Origin: Diphasiastrum complanatum
Lineage: Eukaryota > Streptophyta > Lycopodiopsida > Lycopodiales > Lycopodiaceae
DNA: 64,000 bases
Assembly: GCA_029204225.1 (NCBI GenBank)
Contig: CM055107.1
Coordinates: 26,442,572-26,506,571 of the forward strand
Reading direction: 5' to 3'
Part shown: positions 31,603 through 42,162 of the stretch, one piece after another
Position numbering within the stretch: position 1 is the first letter of the stretch
Layout of the letters: each line of letters begins with the position of its first letter
The notes under the pieces: generated by a model
Seen by the model: the letters and a program-made list of their open reading frames with translations, nothing else
The model's database searches: none
What the model was told of the DNA's origin: nothing
Program-made: the position numbers and the translations under genes

Positions 31603-32165
31603 TCAACAAACTTTAAATACAGAAAGCTTTGATCTAAACTTATCAAACTTCTCTCCAGTAAGTGGCTTAGTGAAAATATCAGCTAGTTGTTCTTCTGTGC
31701 TACAATGAACAACATGAATTTCACGACTCAGCAGCCTCTCACGTATAATGTGATACTGAATCTCAATGTGCTTAGTTCTCGCATGGAACACTGGATTCTT
31801 TGCTAGCTGAATGCCACTCTGACTGTCGCTATGTAAAGTCGTCGAATTTTTCTGCTTCATGCCAATTTCTTCCAAGATTTCTCAACCATATAGCTTATGT
31901 GCTGCACTACACATTGCCTTATACTCTGCTTTTGTGGTGGAAAGAGCAATTGTACTTTGTTTCTTACTAGACCAGGAAAAGCAACTACCACAAAACTAGA
32001 ATACATACCCTGTGGTGGATCTACGATCATCATAGTCACCTCCCCAATCCGCATCCACATAGCCACACAACTCAGGTAAACCATCATGCTTCCTGTAAAT
32101 CAAGCCATACTCTGAAGTGCCTTTCACATAACACAAAATGCGTTTAGTTGCCTTCCAATGCGTTT
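31603..32165 (-). pseudogene. COP-D RNase H fragment
   Basis: On the minus strand: HWKATKRILCYVKGTSEYGL, CGYVDADWGGDYDDRRSTTG (with the catalytic-type Asp), SSKKQSTIALST and AEYKAM. After a frame break near 31880 come LHSDSQSGIQLAKNPVFHAR, TKHIEIQYHIIRERL and EEQLADIFTKPLTGEKF, then the stop at 31603. The N-terminal edge at 32165 is a clean break. Stops near 31885 and 32000 and a frame change make it non-functional. COP-B lacks exactly this part. Confidence 0.82.
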
Positions 32166-32631
32166 CTGTAGGTGCTCAGACTGAAAAACTAACTTCTTAC
32201 TATGAGAAATGGATATCAAAAATTATTCTAAGTGCTCACTATGGAGAAAACAGCCTGCTCTCGGGTAGAGAGAGAAAATCAACACATAAAACTCAGGTAG
32301 AAAGAGAATGAGCCCAAAACACCAAAATCTCATTATTCACAATATGGCAAAACATGCCAAAGTTTTCCTACATCAAAGACGCTCAAATTCCTACAGTGGA
32401 GTTGCATGGAAAGTCCACTTTACTTAATTAAATGATCCACATGTAAAACTGCATGCATGGATATTGCATGTACTGCATGTCAACTCTCAAGATTACCTAG
32501 ACATGTGTAGATCATGAAAACTACTTTGCATGTTGCATGCATTCTGAATGACTTTGCATGTAATGTAAACTTTTGCATGACATCAAGATTGAACCTACCT
32601 AACTCAAACTCAACCTATTCTAGAAGGTTAT
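32166..32631. other. Unassigned; TGCATG-rich
   Basis: No coding frame is convincing. Eight or so GCATG words, several within TGCATGCA-like repeats, lie at about 32440-32600. A similar cluster in the COP-E LTR (23400-23540) suggests this could be LTR-derived, but no ends were found. GTTAT at 32627-32631 is the GYP-H target site. Confidence 0.45.
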
Positions 32632-33128
32632 TGTCATGCCCATGATTGGTCTCGGGTAGCATGTCCACGCTAGGGACCGGTAGACTGACAACCCGTAAGT
32701 TAATTGTGACTATAAGGGAATTGGGTCCCTTATGTGTACATGGTCATAATTAATGGTTGTAGGCCTAAACACTTGATGGTGGATTGGTATGGGTCTATCA
32801 GTGAGTCATTGGGGAACTAGGTGACGTGGTCCAGATAGGCTGCAAAGGTGTCTAGTGAGATGTCACAGTGCACTACTAGTGGTGCATGGGCCTTAGAGGG
32901 TATAAGTATACCTATTGGACTCTCACTAGTGTATGCTTGATAGCATGACCGGTGGCAGGATGCTGCTAGCGAGATGCCTCATTCCTCTTTGAGCAATTGA
33001 TCCATAGCTTGGGGGCTAGATCCGTTCGATCTAGGGTTGGTTGGGTTGGTTTGTCCACCATCATGTTCCCTTGTGTTGCTAAGTGATTGGCATGCTTAGA
33101 ATAGGATCCTTGGATTGAGGACTTTATA
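32632..33128 (+). repeat. GYP-H 5' LTR
   Basis: 497 bp, TGTCATGCCC to GGACTTTATA. It ends TA rather than CA in both copies. It contains GATCTAG and TTGGTTGGGTTGGTTTG blocks near its 3' end that reappear, reversed and diverged, in the GYP-I LTR. Confidence 0.88.
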
Positions 33129-33141
33129 TTGGTATCAGAGC

Positions 33142-36000
33142 TAATTATAAGCATGTTTTCTCCCGACATCACCTAATAGTGATGGCCCCCTAAATTTTTA
33201 ACACGTAGTAGCCAATCTTGGGTAAAATTGTTATGGAACTACATGAAAGCAATAAGTACCGAGACAACCAAATGCAAAATCTATTTGATAATTAGCCATT
33301 ATGATATACAGCTTGGGCTTACAACTGGAAATTTTTCCAACGAGTAAAGCTTGGAAGTTGTCGATGACTGAATAAATCGATGATCAAGCTACTTTAGCTT
33401 GCACAACGTCCTAGAATAAAACAAGCGAATTTCGTTAGTTTTTTGCTTTGAGTAAGGACTCCTCGTGGTGGAGGACGCAACCCATATACTTGTGATTAGA
33501 CTGAATTCCTGGAGGAATTCCGTAAGGTTTTTTCATAGGTGACGAAATATTTATTCGCTTTATCAATTGCAATGGGCAACCGAGAATGGGGATTCTTGGA
33601 ATGTTTTTGGCCAAGGTGTCATTTTTTCATAATCGGGCACGGCTAGAAACGGCCCAGAAGCCTGGGATGAAAAAACTAAAATGGAACGAAAAAGTAGTTT
33701 CTTGATGTGTTTGAAGCAGTGGGAATACCAACACTATTTGTTGTAAGAACAAGAAAAAGCCAGTTCATTTTTTTTCCATTTGTAAGTCTGTCATTGTAAA
33801 CCTTACGGTGACTGCAAAGATTGTAAAAAGGGACGAAGGAATGTTTTGTTTTAGTTGAAGTTGGAATTTACAATATATTCTTTTGAGTGAATCTCCGGTT
33901 GAGATTTTGGATGTGAAATAGCACTCTTTGAGAGATATTCTCTCTTAGAGGATAACCAAGTTATAGGATTCTCGGTTATGAAAGTGTTGTGTACAGATCA
34001 GGAGTTATCTGTAGAGATATGCTATGTAGATAATCTTTGTGGGATCATTAAAACCTTTTTTACAAACTTCTAATCCTGTGGATCTACAAAGGATTCCATG
34101 AACTAAGTTAATTGCATGCATAAACTAGTTGTTCATACATAGGCATATTGATGAGAATTGTGTTTGAGACAATTTCTCGCTAGGTTATAGTAGTTTCTCA
34201 TTGAGAATTGCTTATTAACCTAGGATTGATTTAGAATCAGATTAAATGTGGTGTTTTGGTACCACACCAAGACATTTAAATATTTTCTAAATCTGATACA
34301 ACTAACCGTGTCAGAAGCGTTACTTCTGAGTTAGTTGTTGTAAATTAACAATAGAAATCTTACTTATGGATATTATTGTTGAAATGTATTGCTTATAAGT
34401 CACAACATTTATGAGTCGTTTTGTATTCTTTTACATACAGGTGTTCATAGAATACATGAAAACTTTTGGGACTTATCTTTTTTCGTTCGAAAAGGATGGA
34501 ATGCTAACCCAGAAGACTCAGGAGAGTTGGATAGTTGTTTGCCAAAAGTTAGAACTTCACATAATGAGGTTCTGGTAAATCTTAAGTTATTCTAGATTAC
34601 AACTTAAGAGGAAAATCTAGACATATTCTAGATTGGGAACCTAACTTTGGAATGACAATTTGTGCCATGTCTAAAGTAAGGGCATTTTTTAAATTACAAT
34701 CCTTATATTGGCACCGTGTGTGAGTTGGAAAAGTCTAGAACTTTCCAGATGGAAAGGACTTTCAGGTACAACTCATGTGTCTTTTAAGAATTGTGATGCA
34801 CTCTTATGATAGAGTATGGTCTCTGGAATCTGGAGAGTTGAGATTGGTGAATCATAACTCAGATCCTAGGAAATACCTAATCCATAGGAGAGGGTAGTAT
34901 TCATACCCCGGATGAATAAATAGGTTAGTGGAATTTTGGTACGACTGATCACCTTACCAAATCAACTATGTTTATTCGGGTATAAACCAAGTAGTTATAA
35001 AGTGTTTGTTTAGGCTTTACGGTACCAAAGTGAACATTCGTGATTCAAAGTTCACTGGTCACTTTTGGTCGGCCGTATTTGCTAAACTAGAGATGACTCT
35101 AGGCTTAAAAGATTTTCTGATTATTGGTTGTTGCCTACGTGAGGGTATCACGTTCTTTTATTGAGTGTAGGACAAGAATCCGATGAATTATGATTGATGA
35201 ATCATAGTTCAGATTCTAGTTATACTTGATTGGTTAAAAGAAGGATTACCTACATGATCAGAAGACCAGTTAAGATATCTATCCATATTTTCATAGCAAT
35301 CTCCTCGGAGAGGTAGTCACCTTGATGGAGATTGGGGTATAGTAAATATTTGGCTAACGGTTATATCCCCTGCATGCTTACATATAGTTTTAAACCTATA
35401 TCACCCATTGGTAGAGACTCGGGCGTACAAAGTTTCAGAAAGTAGTGGATTTCCTACATGATATGCAGGAAATGCTACGAATTGTACATGAGAATGTCTA
35501 GTGTACCCAAGATGGGAACCGACAATATGCAAGCCTAAAAAGATCACCGAGAGACTTCCAAGTGGGGGATAGAGTATTTTCTGAGAATCCAGAAGGATTC
35601 GAGTGTAATGCATATGGCAAGCATTATAAGTTGTGCCCTAGATATAGAGGACCATTTAAGATCTTGAAAAAGATCAGATCCTTAGCTTACCAATTGGAAC
35701 TCCCGGATTGATCTCAAGTGCATCTCGTATTTCACGTAAGCAGTTTTTGAAAGAGTCTACGTGAAGGAGAGCATCTTGGATCTGGAGATCGATTGGACCT
35801 GTTGGATGAATCATCGGTTATATCTCGTCTTGAACCCAAAAAGATCTTGGATGCAAGAATTAAACTATTGAAAAATCGTATAGTTACTGAGTATCTGGTT
35901 CGATGGAAGAGATATACAGACGATGATAATTCTTGGGAACAGGAAGGAAGCTTAAGGAGGAACTTTTCCAGCTTTAAGTTCTGAGGACAGAACTTGAATA
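33142..36000 (+). pseudogene. GYP-H interior: gag, integrase and chromodomain remnants
   Basis: Coding is heavily decayed. A FLEEFRKVF stretch near 33505 and a Cys-rich CHCKPYGDCKDC near 33790-33830 may be gag and its zinc knuckle. From about 34990, LYGTKVNIRDSKFTGHFWSA matches the Gypsy integrase region around its second Asp. After many stops come VGDRVF, RYRGPFKILKKI and LAYQLELP, the GPY/F module at the integrase C-terminus (35560-35715). The clearest part is 35793-35984, a 63-codon open stretch holding a chromodomain core (TEYLVRWKRYTDDDNSWE), the module chromoviruses use to target chromatin. Reverse transcriptase and RNase H are not seen. Confidence 0.75.
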
Positions 36001-36015
36001 AGGGGGGGGGGAGAA

Positions 36016-36511
36016 TGTCATGCCCTTGATTGGTCTCGGGTAGCGTGTCCACGCTAGGGACCGGTAGACCGACAACCCGTAAGTTAATTGTGACTATGAG
36101 GGAATTGGGGCCCTTACATGTATATGGTCATAATTAATGGTTGTAGGCCTAAACACTTGATGGTGGATTGGTATGGGTCTATCAGTGAATCATTGGAAAA
36201 CTGGATGACGTGGCCCAGATAGGCTGCAGAGGTGTCCAATGAGGTGTCACAGTGCACTACTGGTGGTGCATGGGCCTTGGAGGGTATAAGTATACCTATT
36301 GGGCTCTCACTAGTGTATGCTTGATAGCATGACTAGCGGCAGGATGCCGCTAGCAAGATCCTCATTCCTCTTTGAGCGGTTAATCCATAGCTTGGGGGAT
36401 AGATCCGTTCGATCTAGGTTTGGTTGGGTTGGTTTGTCCACCATCAGGTTCCCTTGTATTGCTAAGTGATTGGCATGCTTAGAATAGGATCCTTGGATTG
36501 AGGACTTTATA
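36016..36511 (+). repeat. GYP-H 3' LTR
   Basis: 496 bp, directly after the G-rich polypurine tract, ending GGACTTTATA and followed by the duplication GTTAT. It shows scattered, mostly transitional differences from the 5' LTR. Confidence 0.88.
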
Positions 36512-36516
36512 GTTAT

Positions 36517-39170
36517 GTGCTCAATTCACATACCTTTATGTACAATAAAATATACAATGGAAATAAGATAGGCATGGCCCCAAAACTTGAGATAGGAAGA
36601 TATAATTTTACTAATCTTCATAGTGTTTTCATCACCATTCTATCGAGTGAAGTGTAGTGACCTAGTGATGGGCTACATTTGCCATTTGGGTACCGTAGGG
36701 CCAAATTAGGGGCAAATTTTGCCTTGTGAAACCTGCTACAGGGCGGTACAATGAGGCTTTGGAATCATTATTGCTTACTTCTAATAGGGTAACAGAGTGT
36801 TTGGAAGTGGTAAATGCGGTATGGGGATGAATGGTAGTGAAATTGTGTGGAGAAAGCTAGTGTTGGCGATGAAAGTGCAGTTTGGCGGCATGACTACTCA
36901 TCATTGGCAACGATTTTGAGAAAGCAAGCAATCACAGGTGAGAGGTAGGCATGGTATGCCGATTATAGGTGAAAAATTCTTGTGATCAGGTTCAACTCTT
37001 GGGGTTCGAACCAACCTACGTCAAATGGAATTTTGGGGGAACACTCTCATAGGCATGATCAGTAGTGGCATTGTCAAGTCAGGTGATAGCTGCATTGACA
37101 CACGCATCTGTATCTTGGAAATTTTCATTCTTGGAGGTACTCACATATTGGTGGTCACGGGTGACGGAAGTGCGAGGTGGTGCCAATTGGCAAGATAGCG
37201 GACTTGCATTGGACGAGCTATGTGTGGGACACACAGAGGATGAAGAATGGGTCAGTAATCACACTTTGGAGACTCTTGGTGAGTGGCAAGTGTGATGTTT
37301 TGTGATTTTGCAATCAGTAAATCAATTTTGATCAAGCCATTTTAGCTGTGGAGTAGTGTATCAGGTTTGTCATCAGGGAGATACACTTTAACTACCTATT
37401 CTGGGTAAGTCAAATCAATCTGCCATATCATGACTGCATCAGGGATGTAGATTCTAGTGATGACAAGGTGCAGATCGTTTGGTTTGGGCCATGGAAGATC
37501 TCACATGTTCACTTGGAGGGATATTGGCATGCACAATCATGTGAGGGACTTGATCATGGATTTGGAGTTCACATCTCAGTGAATTCTCAAGGAGTGGTTT
37601 GGAACCATTCACAGGAGTAGCTTGGAGCTAGTTTGGGGGAATACAAGTGGGCACTACAGGGTAGATGCTCAGATCTTTGTGATCAGAGATGGAATTGGGA
37701 TACCTGGTAGGGACATCATTGTAGGATGACATGGGATGGTCATCAGGGGGCAACTATTTCATATTGGACTTGAGTCATTGGCATGGATAGGACTTATAGG
37801 TGGGATTCATGATGGAATTAGAAAGCTACAAATGCAAATGGGCAAAGCGTGAAGCTTTGGGAGCTAGCTCTAGGTTGGAGAGCTGATGGAGATCGCACGG
37901 TTTGTGATCGGAGGGCAAATATTGTGCTGAGTGTTTTGCTAGCGATCTTCTGGAGGGGACACTAATGGTGAGAACTTCATGGTGTGCTCATTTTGTAGTA
38001 TAGATTGGCATTACAGCAGGGGGCCAGTCATTGGCATTGACATTGATGGGGAGACATCTACCATCATGGGCATGGATAAGCTACCTCTAGCTTTCATGCA
38101 GTTGGCTGTATTTGCAGGAGTCTAGGCTTGGCACAAGTGTTGGAACTTGTATGGTTCAGATCCACAGGTGGTGAGATAAGAAGAAACCTAGAAGAAGTCA
38201 CTCAGAGCCATATACCTCAGTACAATCAAGGAGACAAGCATGGGAAGTTGAGCCTACATGGGATGTAGGAGAGGCAAATCATCATCAGCATCTTTGGGAG
38301 ATGGGCGAGCTACTCAGGTATAGCCTATGGTGAGATTTGTGCACATTTATTCATTGAGTCCTTGGTAGACTCTTGTGCTTGGAACATAGGGAGTGGATGG
38401 GAATTAGCTATCATGACTTATTGGACAGTTGGATATGCTTGGACATGAAGGCATCTTGTTACAGGTGTGGGCCATGGTTGGAGACCTTATTTGGTGACCA
38501 GTGGTGTAGCAGTAGATCTAGAGGTGGTACAGGTGTTGGTACAACAGGATACCACTTATGGGCAGGCCTTGGTCATGTATTTGACGCTTTATCATTCGTG
38601 TTGGTTTGCATGAGTGTGTGTGGGCTTGCATGTTACCTTGTCACAGGAGTCTAGATCTGAGTTGGAGTCATATGTGGTTGTGCATTTGCTATGTCAAAAA
38701 CAAAGTAGTCATTTTATGCTCATTGCCTTGTCATTGTCTACTAGTTGTGTATCTAGTGAGGGTACAACCTTATGGTGGCAGTAAGATTTCCTCAGGTTGA
38801 GTCTCAATCGCTCATTTATGTCATCTTTACAAGTTTGTGCTTGTAAGTGTCTGATAGGATGTCAGCCTAGCTAGATGGAGGATGTAAGTCTCATGGTGGT
38901 AGTGGGATTTTCTCAGTTTGAGCCACGTCGCTCATGTGGTCCACTTGTGTTCAAGTCGGATTGGGAAGAAGTAAATTGGTTGTGAGTATGGTAGACTCTC
39001 TGTACAAACATTGTGTTTGCATGATACTTTGTGTGTCAAACTTGGTGGTTTGATGGTGTGCTTGAGTGTGAGTCAAGTACAGGGTAGTTGTGACATGTAT
39101 AACATCTTTTGGACACTCCAGACGCTATTGTTATTTCTTTACTCCTATCACATTTGAGCTTAAGGGAGAG
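36517..39170. other. Unassigned 2.65 kb ending in a polypurine tract
   Basis: The plus strand is rich in TGG/GGTGG words. Open stretches at 37065-37295 and 38373-38800 have no recognisable motif. An imperfect repeat (ATGGTGGYAGT, CTCAG-TTGAG, then CGCTCAT) occurs at about 38772 and 38897. TAAGGGAGAG at 39161-39170 just before an LTR suggests the right part is the decayed 3' end of a Copia-like interior. Confidence 0.4.
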
Positions 39171-39615
39171 TATTAGAAATCAGAGTTGATCTGATTCATA
39201 TTTTGTAAGCTTCAAATGTGATACTGTAATTAGTGTACAGTTAATTAGATTTACTATATTTGGTTGTGTTCAGGACGTGATCCACTATTGTCATATCAAT
39301 CGGGCACTGATTCCATAGATGGCTACTTGGGTTAGCCGAATAGCCACACGTAGGAACAGTTAGCCTATACAGAGTTATATATAGTGTAGGCTATACTCGA
39401 GGGCATTTCTTGAGTTTGTCGGTCGAATTTGGCCATATCAGGCCCGATGACAGGTGGTAGGCCAACTTTAGGACACCTGTCCTTTCATGCAGTTGAGGCT
39501 TTGGTATATGTACAGTGTTCTCTTCCTAATACAAAGCTTTTTTTGTGCCATCTTTGAAAGCTTGTGAGATGATTTATTCATTGATGTGATCTTCATAGTG
39601 CACTAGATCCTAACA
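39171..39615 (+). repeat. Probable 3' LTR of an unidentified Copia-like element
   Basis: It starts TATTAGAAATC after a polypurine run and ends ATCCTAACA; TATTAG and CTAACA are near-inverted ends (TGTTAG expected). A TATATATAG box lies near 39376. No matching 5' LTR was found in the window. Repeat R follows at once. Confidence 0.5.
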
Positions 39616-40548
39616 GAATTTTAATAGTTAGACCATTAAGTGTAGTCGCTTCCAAGTCTTTCAAAGTATTGGGATTAGCCCCAACCATAGATTCTTCCGA
39701 GTTTGAGAGTTTCATGGAAGAACTAGTAGCTAAGAATTGTGAGCACATCTACCAAGAAAATTACACAAAGCCTGGGAACTCTATTCCTAACTTGACTTGG
39801 GAGTTTTAAGAAATCGATGAATTTGATCTGTAATGAAACAGGGTGACTGGCCCACTTCAACTTAGTCTATCTTTAAACTCAAAGTGGACAAGGTTGAATT
39901 TTGATTCAAACTTGATTGAAGAATCCAGGTCTTAGGCCATGCATGGCCTTGTCTAGATATTGTACTACATGCACTCGTCAAAACTTGTCGAGCATGTTTG
40001 CTACTAAAAAGTAATTCAAACCTTTGTTGGATTAGCTCAGACAACAACCACAGACTATGATTGAGTTGCAACCAAATCAAGTTGTATAGAGAGGTACTTA
40101 GCTTGATTCAGACAAAGGAAACCACCAAGAAATCCCTTAGCTTTGTGTCGGTTAAGCATCCATGGAAAGCTGTTTTTGATTCCACAATATGATAACGAGC
40201 ATGGGAATGGGAACAAGGAACGAGAAAGAAAGCGTCCTTGAAATAAAGGGAACGACAATGAGATTAGACCATTTAAGTGTAGTCAATTCCAGGTTTTTCA
40301 AAGTACTGGGATTAGCCCCAACAATAGATTCTTCTGAGTTTGAGAGTTTCATGGAAGAACTAGTAGCTAAGAACTGTGAGCACATCTACCAAGAAAATTA
40401 TACAAGGCCTAGGAAGTCTATTCCTAACTTGACTTGGGAGTCTTAAGAAACCGATGGACTCGATCTGGACAAGGCTGAATTTTGATTCAAATCTGATTGA
40501 AAAAACTAGGCCTTAGACCATGCATGGCCTTGTCTTATTCTTGCACTA
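39616..40548 (+). repeat. Repeat R dimer (period ~640 bp)
   Basis: Two head-to-tail units: TTTCAAAGTAYTGGGATTAG occurs at about 39656 and 40297, and CATGGAAGAACTAGTAGC at about 39714 and 40350. The interior matches 16810-17661. Both units have a short open frame reading GLAPTIDSSEFESFMEELVA with near-identical translation; in the second it is part of an 85-codon stretch at 40189-40446. The repeat's nature is unknown. Confidence 0.75.
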
Positions 40549-40924
40549 GGGCACAAGAAATGGACCTATTTTGCGTCTTTCCATCCATAAGTCCAGTTTC
40601 TTCGAAAGGGCTCCATTTCATGATCTGTTTGTTCCTAGCCATGGGCAATGTTGAGGGGAACATGCGGGGATAGACAAGACTACAAATGGAGTAGTGGATA
40701 GCTTGATACGTATGTTGGAAATTCGGCCCAGAAAGGGGCCTCAGAAACACCTGGCTGGTCGGCGGACTTGGAAGTGGTCTTCATAGACCAGAATGCGGGA
40801 TGGGGGCTGTCCACAATTTTGCGGAGCCTACACGGATTGGTCGAATTGATTCGTACCCAATTCTGACGTCATTTGGTCAAAACAACCCTTTGACCTAGAG
40901 CGAACGCTACAAGGCCTGAAGGTA
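40549..40924 (+). repeat. Repeat S, single monomer
   Basis: The plus strand matches the minus strand of the S array at 57209-58110: GGGCACAAGAAATGG, TTTGCGTCTTTCCATCC, CCTAGCCATGGGCAA and ATTCGGCCCAGAAAGGGGC blocks occur in the same order. It is about one monomer long (period ~361 bp in the array). Confidence 0.7.
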
Positions 40925-42142
40925 GCATATCAGAGGGATGGTTAGTACATGAATCTCTCTTTTATGTTACTGAAATTTTGCACCAACTACATCCATTTGC
41001 TCCACTATTGTGGCGTGATGAGGAAGCCAAAGAGGTAACTAGTGAAAAACCTCAAGGGATGGGAAAGGTCCATAGGTTGACACCCTTCCAGCGAGAAAAA
41101 TTTTTTACATTCATGCTTTATACCTGTGGAGTTTGGATAAATGGTTAGACCTATATGAAGAAGAGAAAAAAGAGAGGGCCTTGTCTAGAAAGCGCCAATG
41201 ACATAATAGAGGTAGACACATGGCCACAAGTTCACATGATGTTGAGCCATTGCCCAAGCAATGCACTATAGAGTGGATGCATGGCACACTACAAAAAGCA
41301 ACAAAAGAGGGACAAAAAATATCAAACCTAGAATGGGACTTTGCAAGAGGATGCGAATGGAAGGTATTATTCTTTATATACTTTATTATTAGAACATTCT
41401 TGTCTATAACAATATTTGTTTAATCATTTTGAAACACCATGTTCATTCACAGTATTTATTTATGAGATTCATGTTTGTCATGTGGCAGTGCAAAATGTAT
41501 AATGCTATATGGGCTTTTGGTTTCCACTTTCATGTTGAAAGGATTGATAACAAGAGATGCACACACGATTGTGGTGTAATAGCATCTTTCCAACAAGAAA
41601 GTCAAAGAAATGCACGAGATCAGAATCCCATCTCAGGAGAGATAGAATATGTAGGATATGTAGGAACTATACAAAATATTTATGACGTGTCATTTGGTGA
41701 AAGTGGACACTATTTTTTATTTGATATGAAATGGTTCAAGGTAGTTTGTAGAGGGGCAAATGCAATCATAAAATCGGATCCAAGTGGATTTTTTTGCGAT
41801 TGATTCATCAAAAACATTGAGCATGGAGTCCTTTGACACATTGGTGTTGCCTCGTCACTGTGAGCAGGTGCACATGCTATGCTATCATGTTTTTCATTTT
41901 ATTGCAAGTGACTTCAGTATTTGAGTTTTTGATATGTTCTAAAATAGTAATTTTTGCAGGTGTTTTTTCAACCAGATCGACTAAACAGATATATTGGTTT
42001 GTAGCTCAAGTTGACCCACGTTCATGACAAGTATTTGAGGGTGCAAATGTTGAGAACGAAATAGAAAACCTTCATTTTAACTATGAGATTGAGATACCTA
42101 GAGATGTAGTAAATCTTCAAACCATACTTGAAGCACCCACTT
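40925..42142 (+). pseudogene. CACTA-type (TNP2-like) transposase, C-terminal part
   Basis: Coding signals run LTPFQREKFFTFMLYTCGVW (41070s), then 41220-41363, then after an apparent intron (GT near 41363, AG near 41450) an open stretch to 41803. It contains GFHFHVERIDNKRCTHDCGV, VGYVGTIQNIYDVSF and FLFDMKWFKV, matching the domain after the catalytic region of plant CACTA TNP2 transposases (DUF4216-like). STRSTKQIYWFVAQVDPRS near 41960-42025 matches the family's end motif. Stops at 41801, 41831 and 42026 disable it. GYP-I interrupts it at CACTT (42138-42142), and the frame is picked up again at 52519. These proteins cut and join DNA at CACTA termini. The N-terminal and catalytic parts and the terminal repeats were not found. 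Confidence 0.72.
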
Positions 42143-42162
42143 TGTAAAGACCCTAAAGGAAT

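Larger units (their letters stand above)
31276..32165 (-). mobile_element. COP-D: minus-strand Copia end (RNase H and 3' LTR)
   Basis: The 3' LTR is 31276-31548, the polypurine run TTTAAGGAAGAG (complement at 31549-31560) is beside it, and RNase H coding lies at 31603-32165. The LTR is of the COP-B family. CTAAG at 31271-31275 is the complement of the CTTAG that precedes the COP-B LTR. Confidence 0.8.
32632..36511 (+). mobile_element. GYP-H: chromodomain Gypsy element (chromovirus), internally deleted
   Basis: LTRs at 32632-33128 and 36016-36511 are flanked by a perfect target duplication, GTTAT, at 32627-32631 and 36512-36516. The primer-binding site TGGTATCAGAGC is at 33130-33141 and an unusual polypurine tract with ten G in a row is at 36001-36015. 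The interior is under 3 kb. It keeps fragments of gag, integrase and a C-terminal chromodomain but no readable reverse transcriptase. Confidence 0.88.

Noticed and set aside
37065-38800. Open stretches at 37065-37295, 38373-38654 and 38606-38800 as host exons
   Set aside because: They are short, overlapping in different frames and without recognisable domains or splice-site pattern, in DNA that ends in a retroelement polypurine tract and LTR.
40544-40548. CACTA pentamer before repeat S as the terminus of the CACTA transposon
   Set aside because: The same TTGCACTA is part of repeat R at the other locus (near 17085), so it belongs to R, and no terminal inverted repeat follows.
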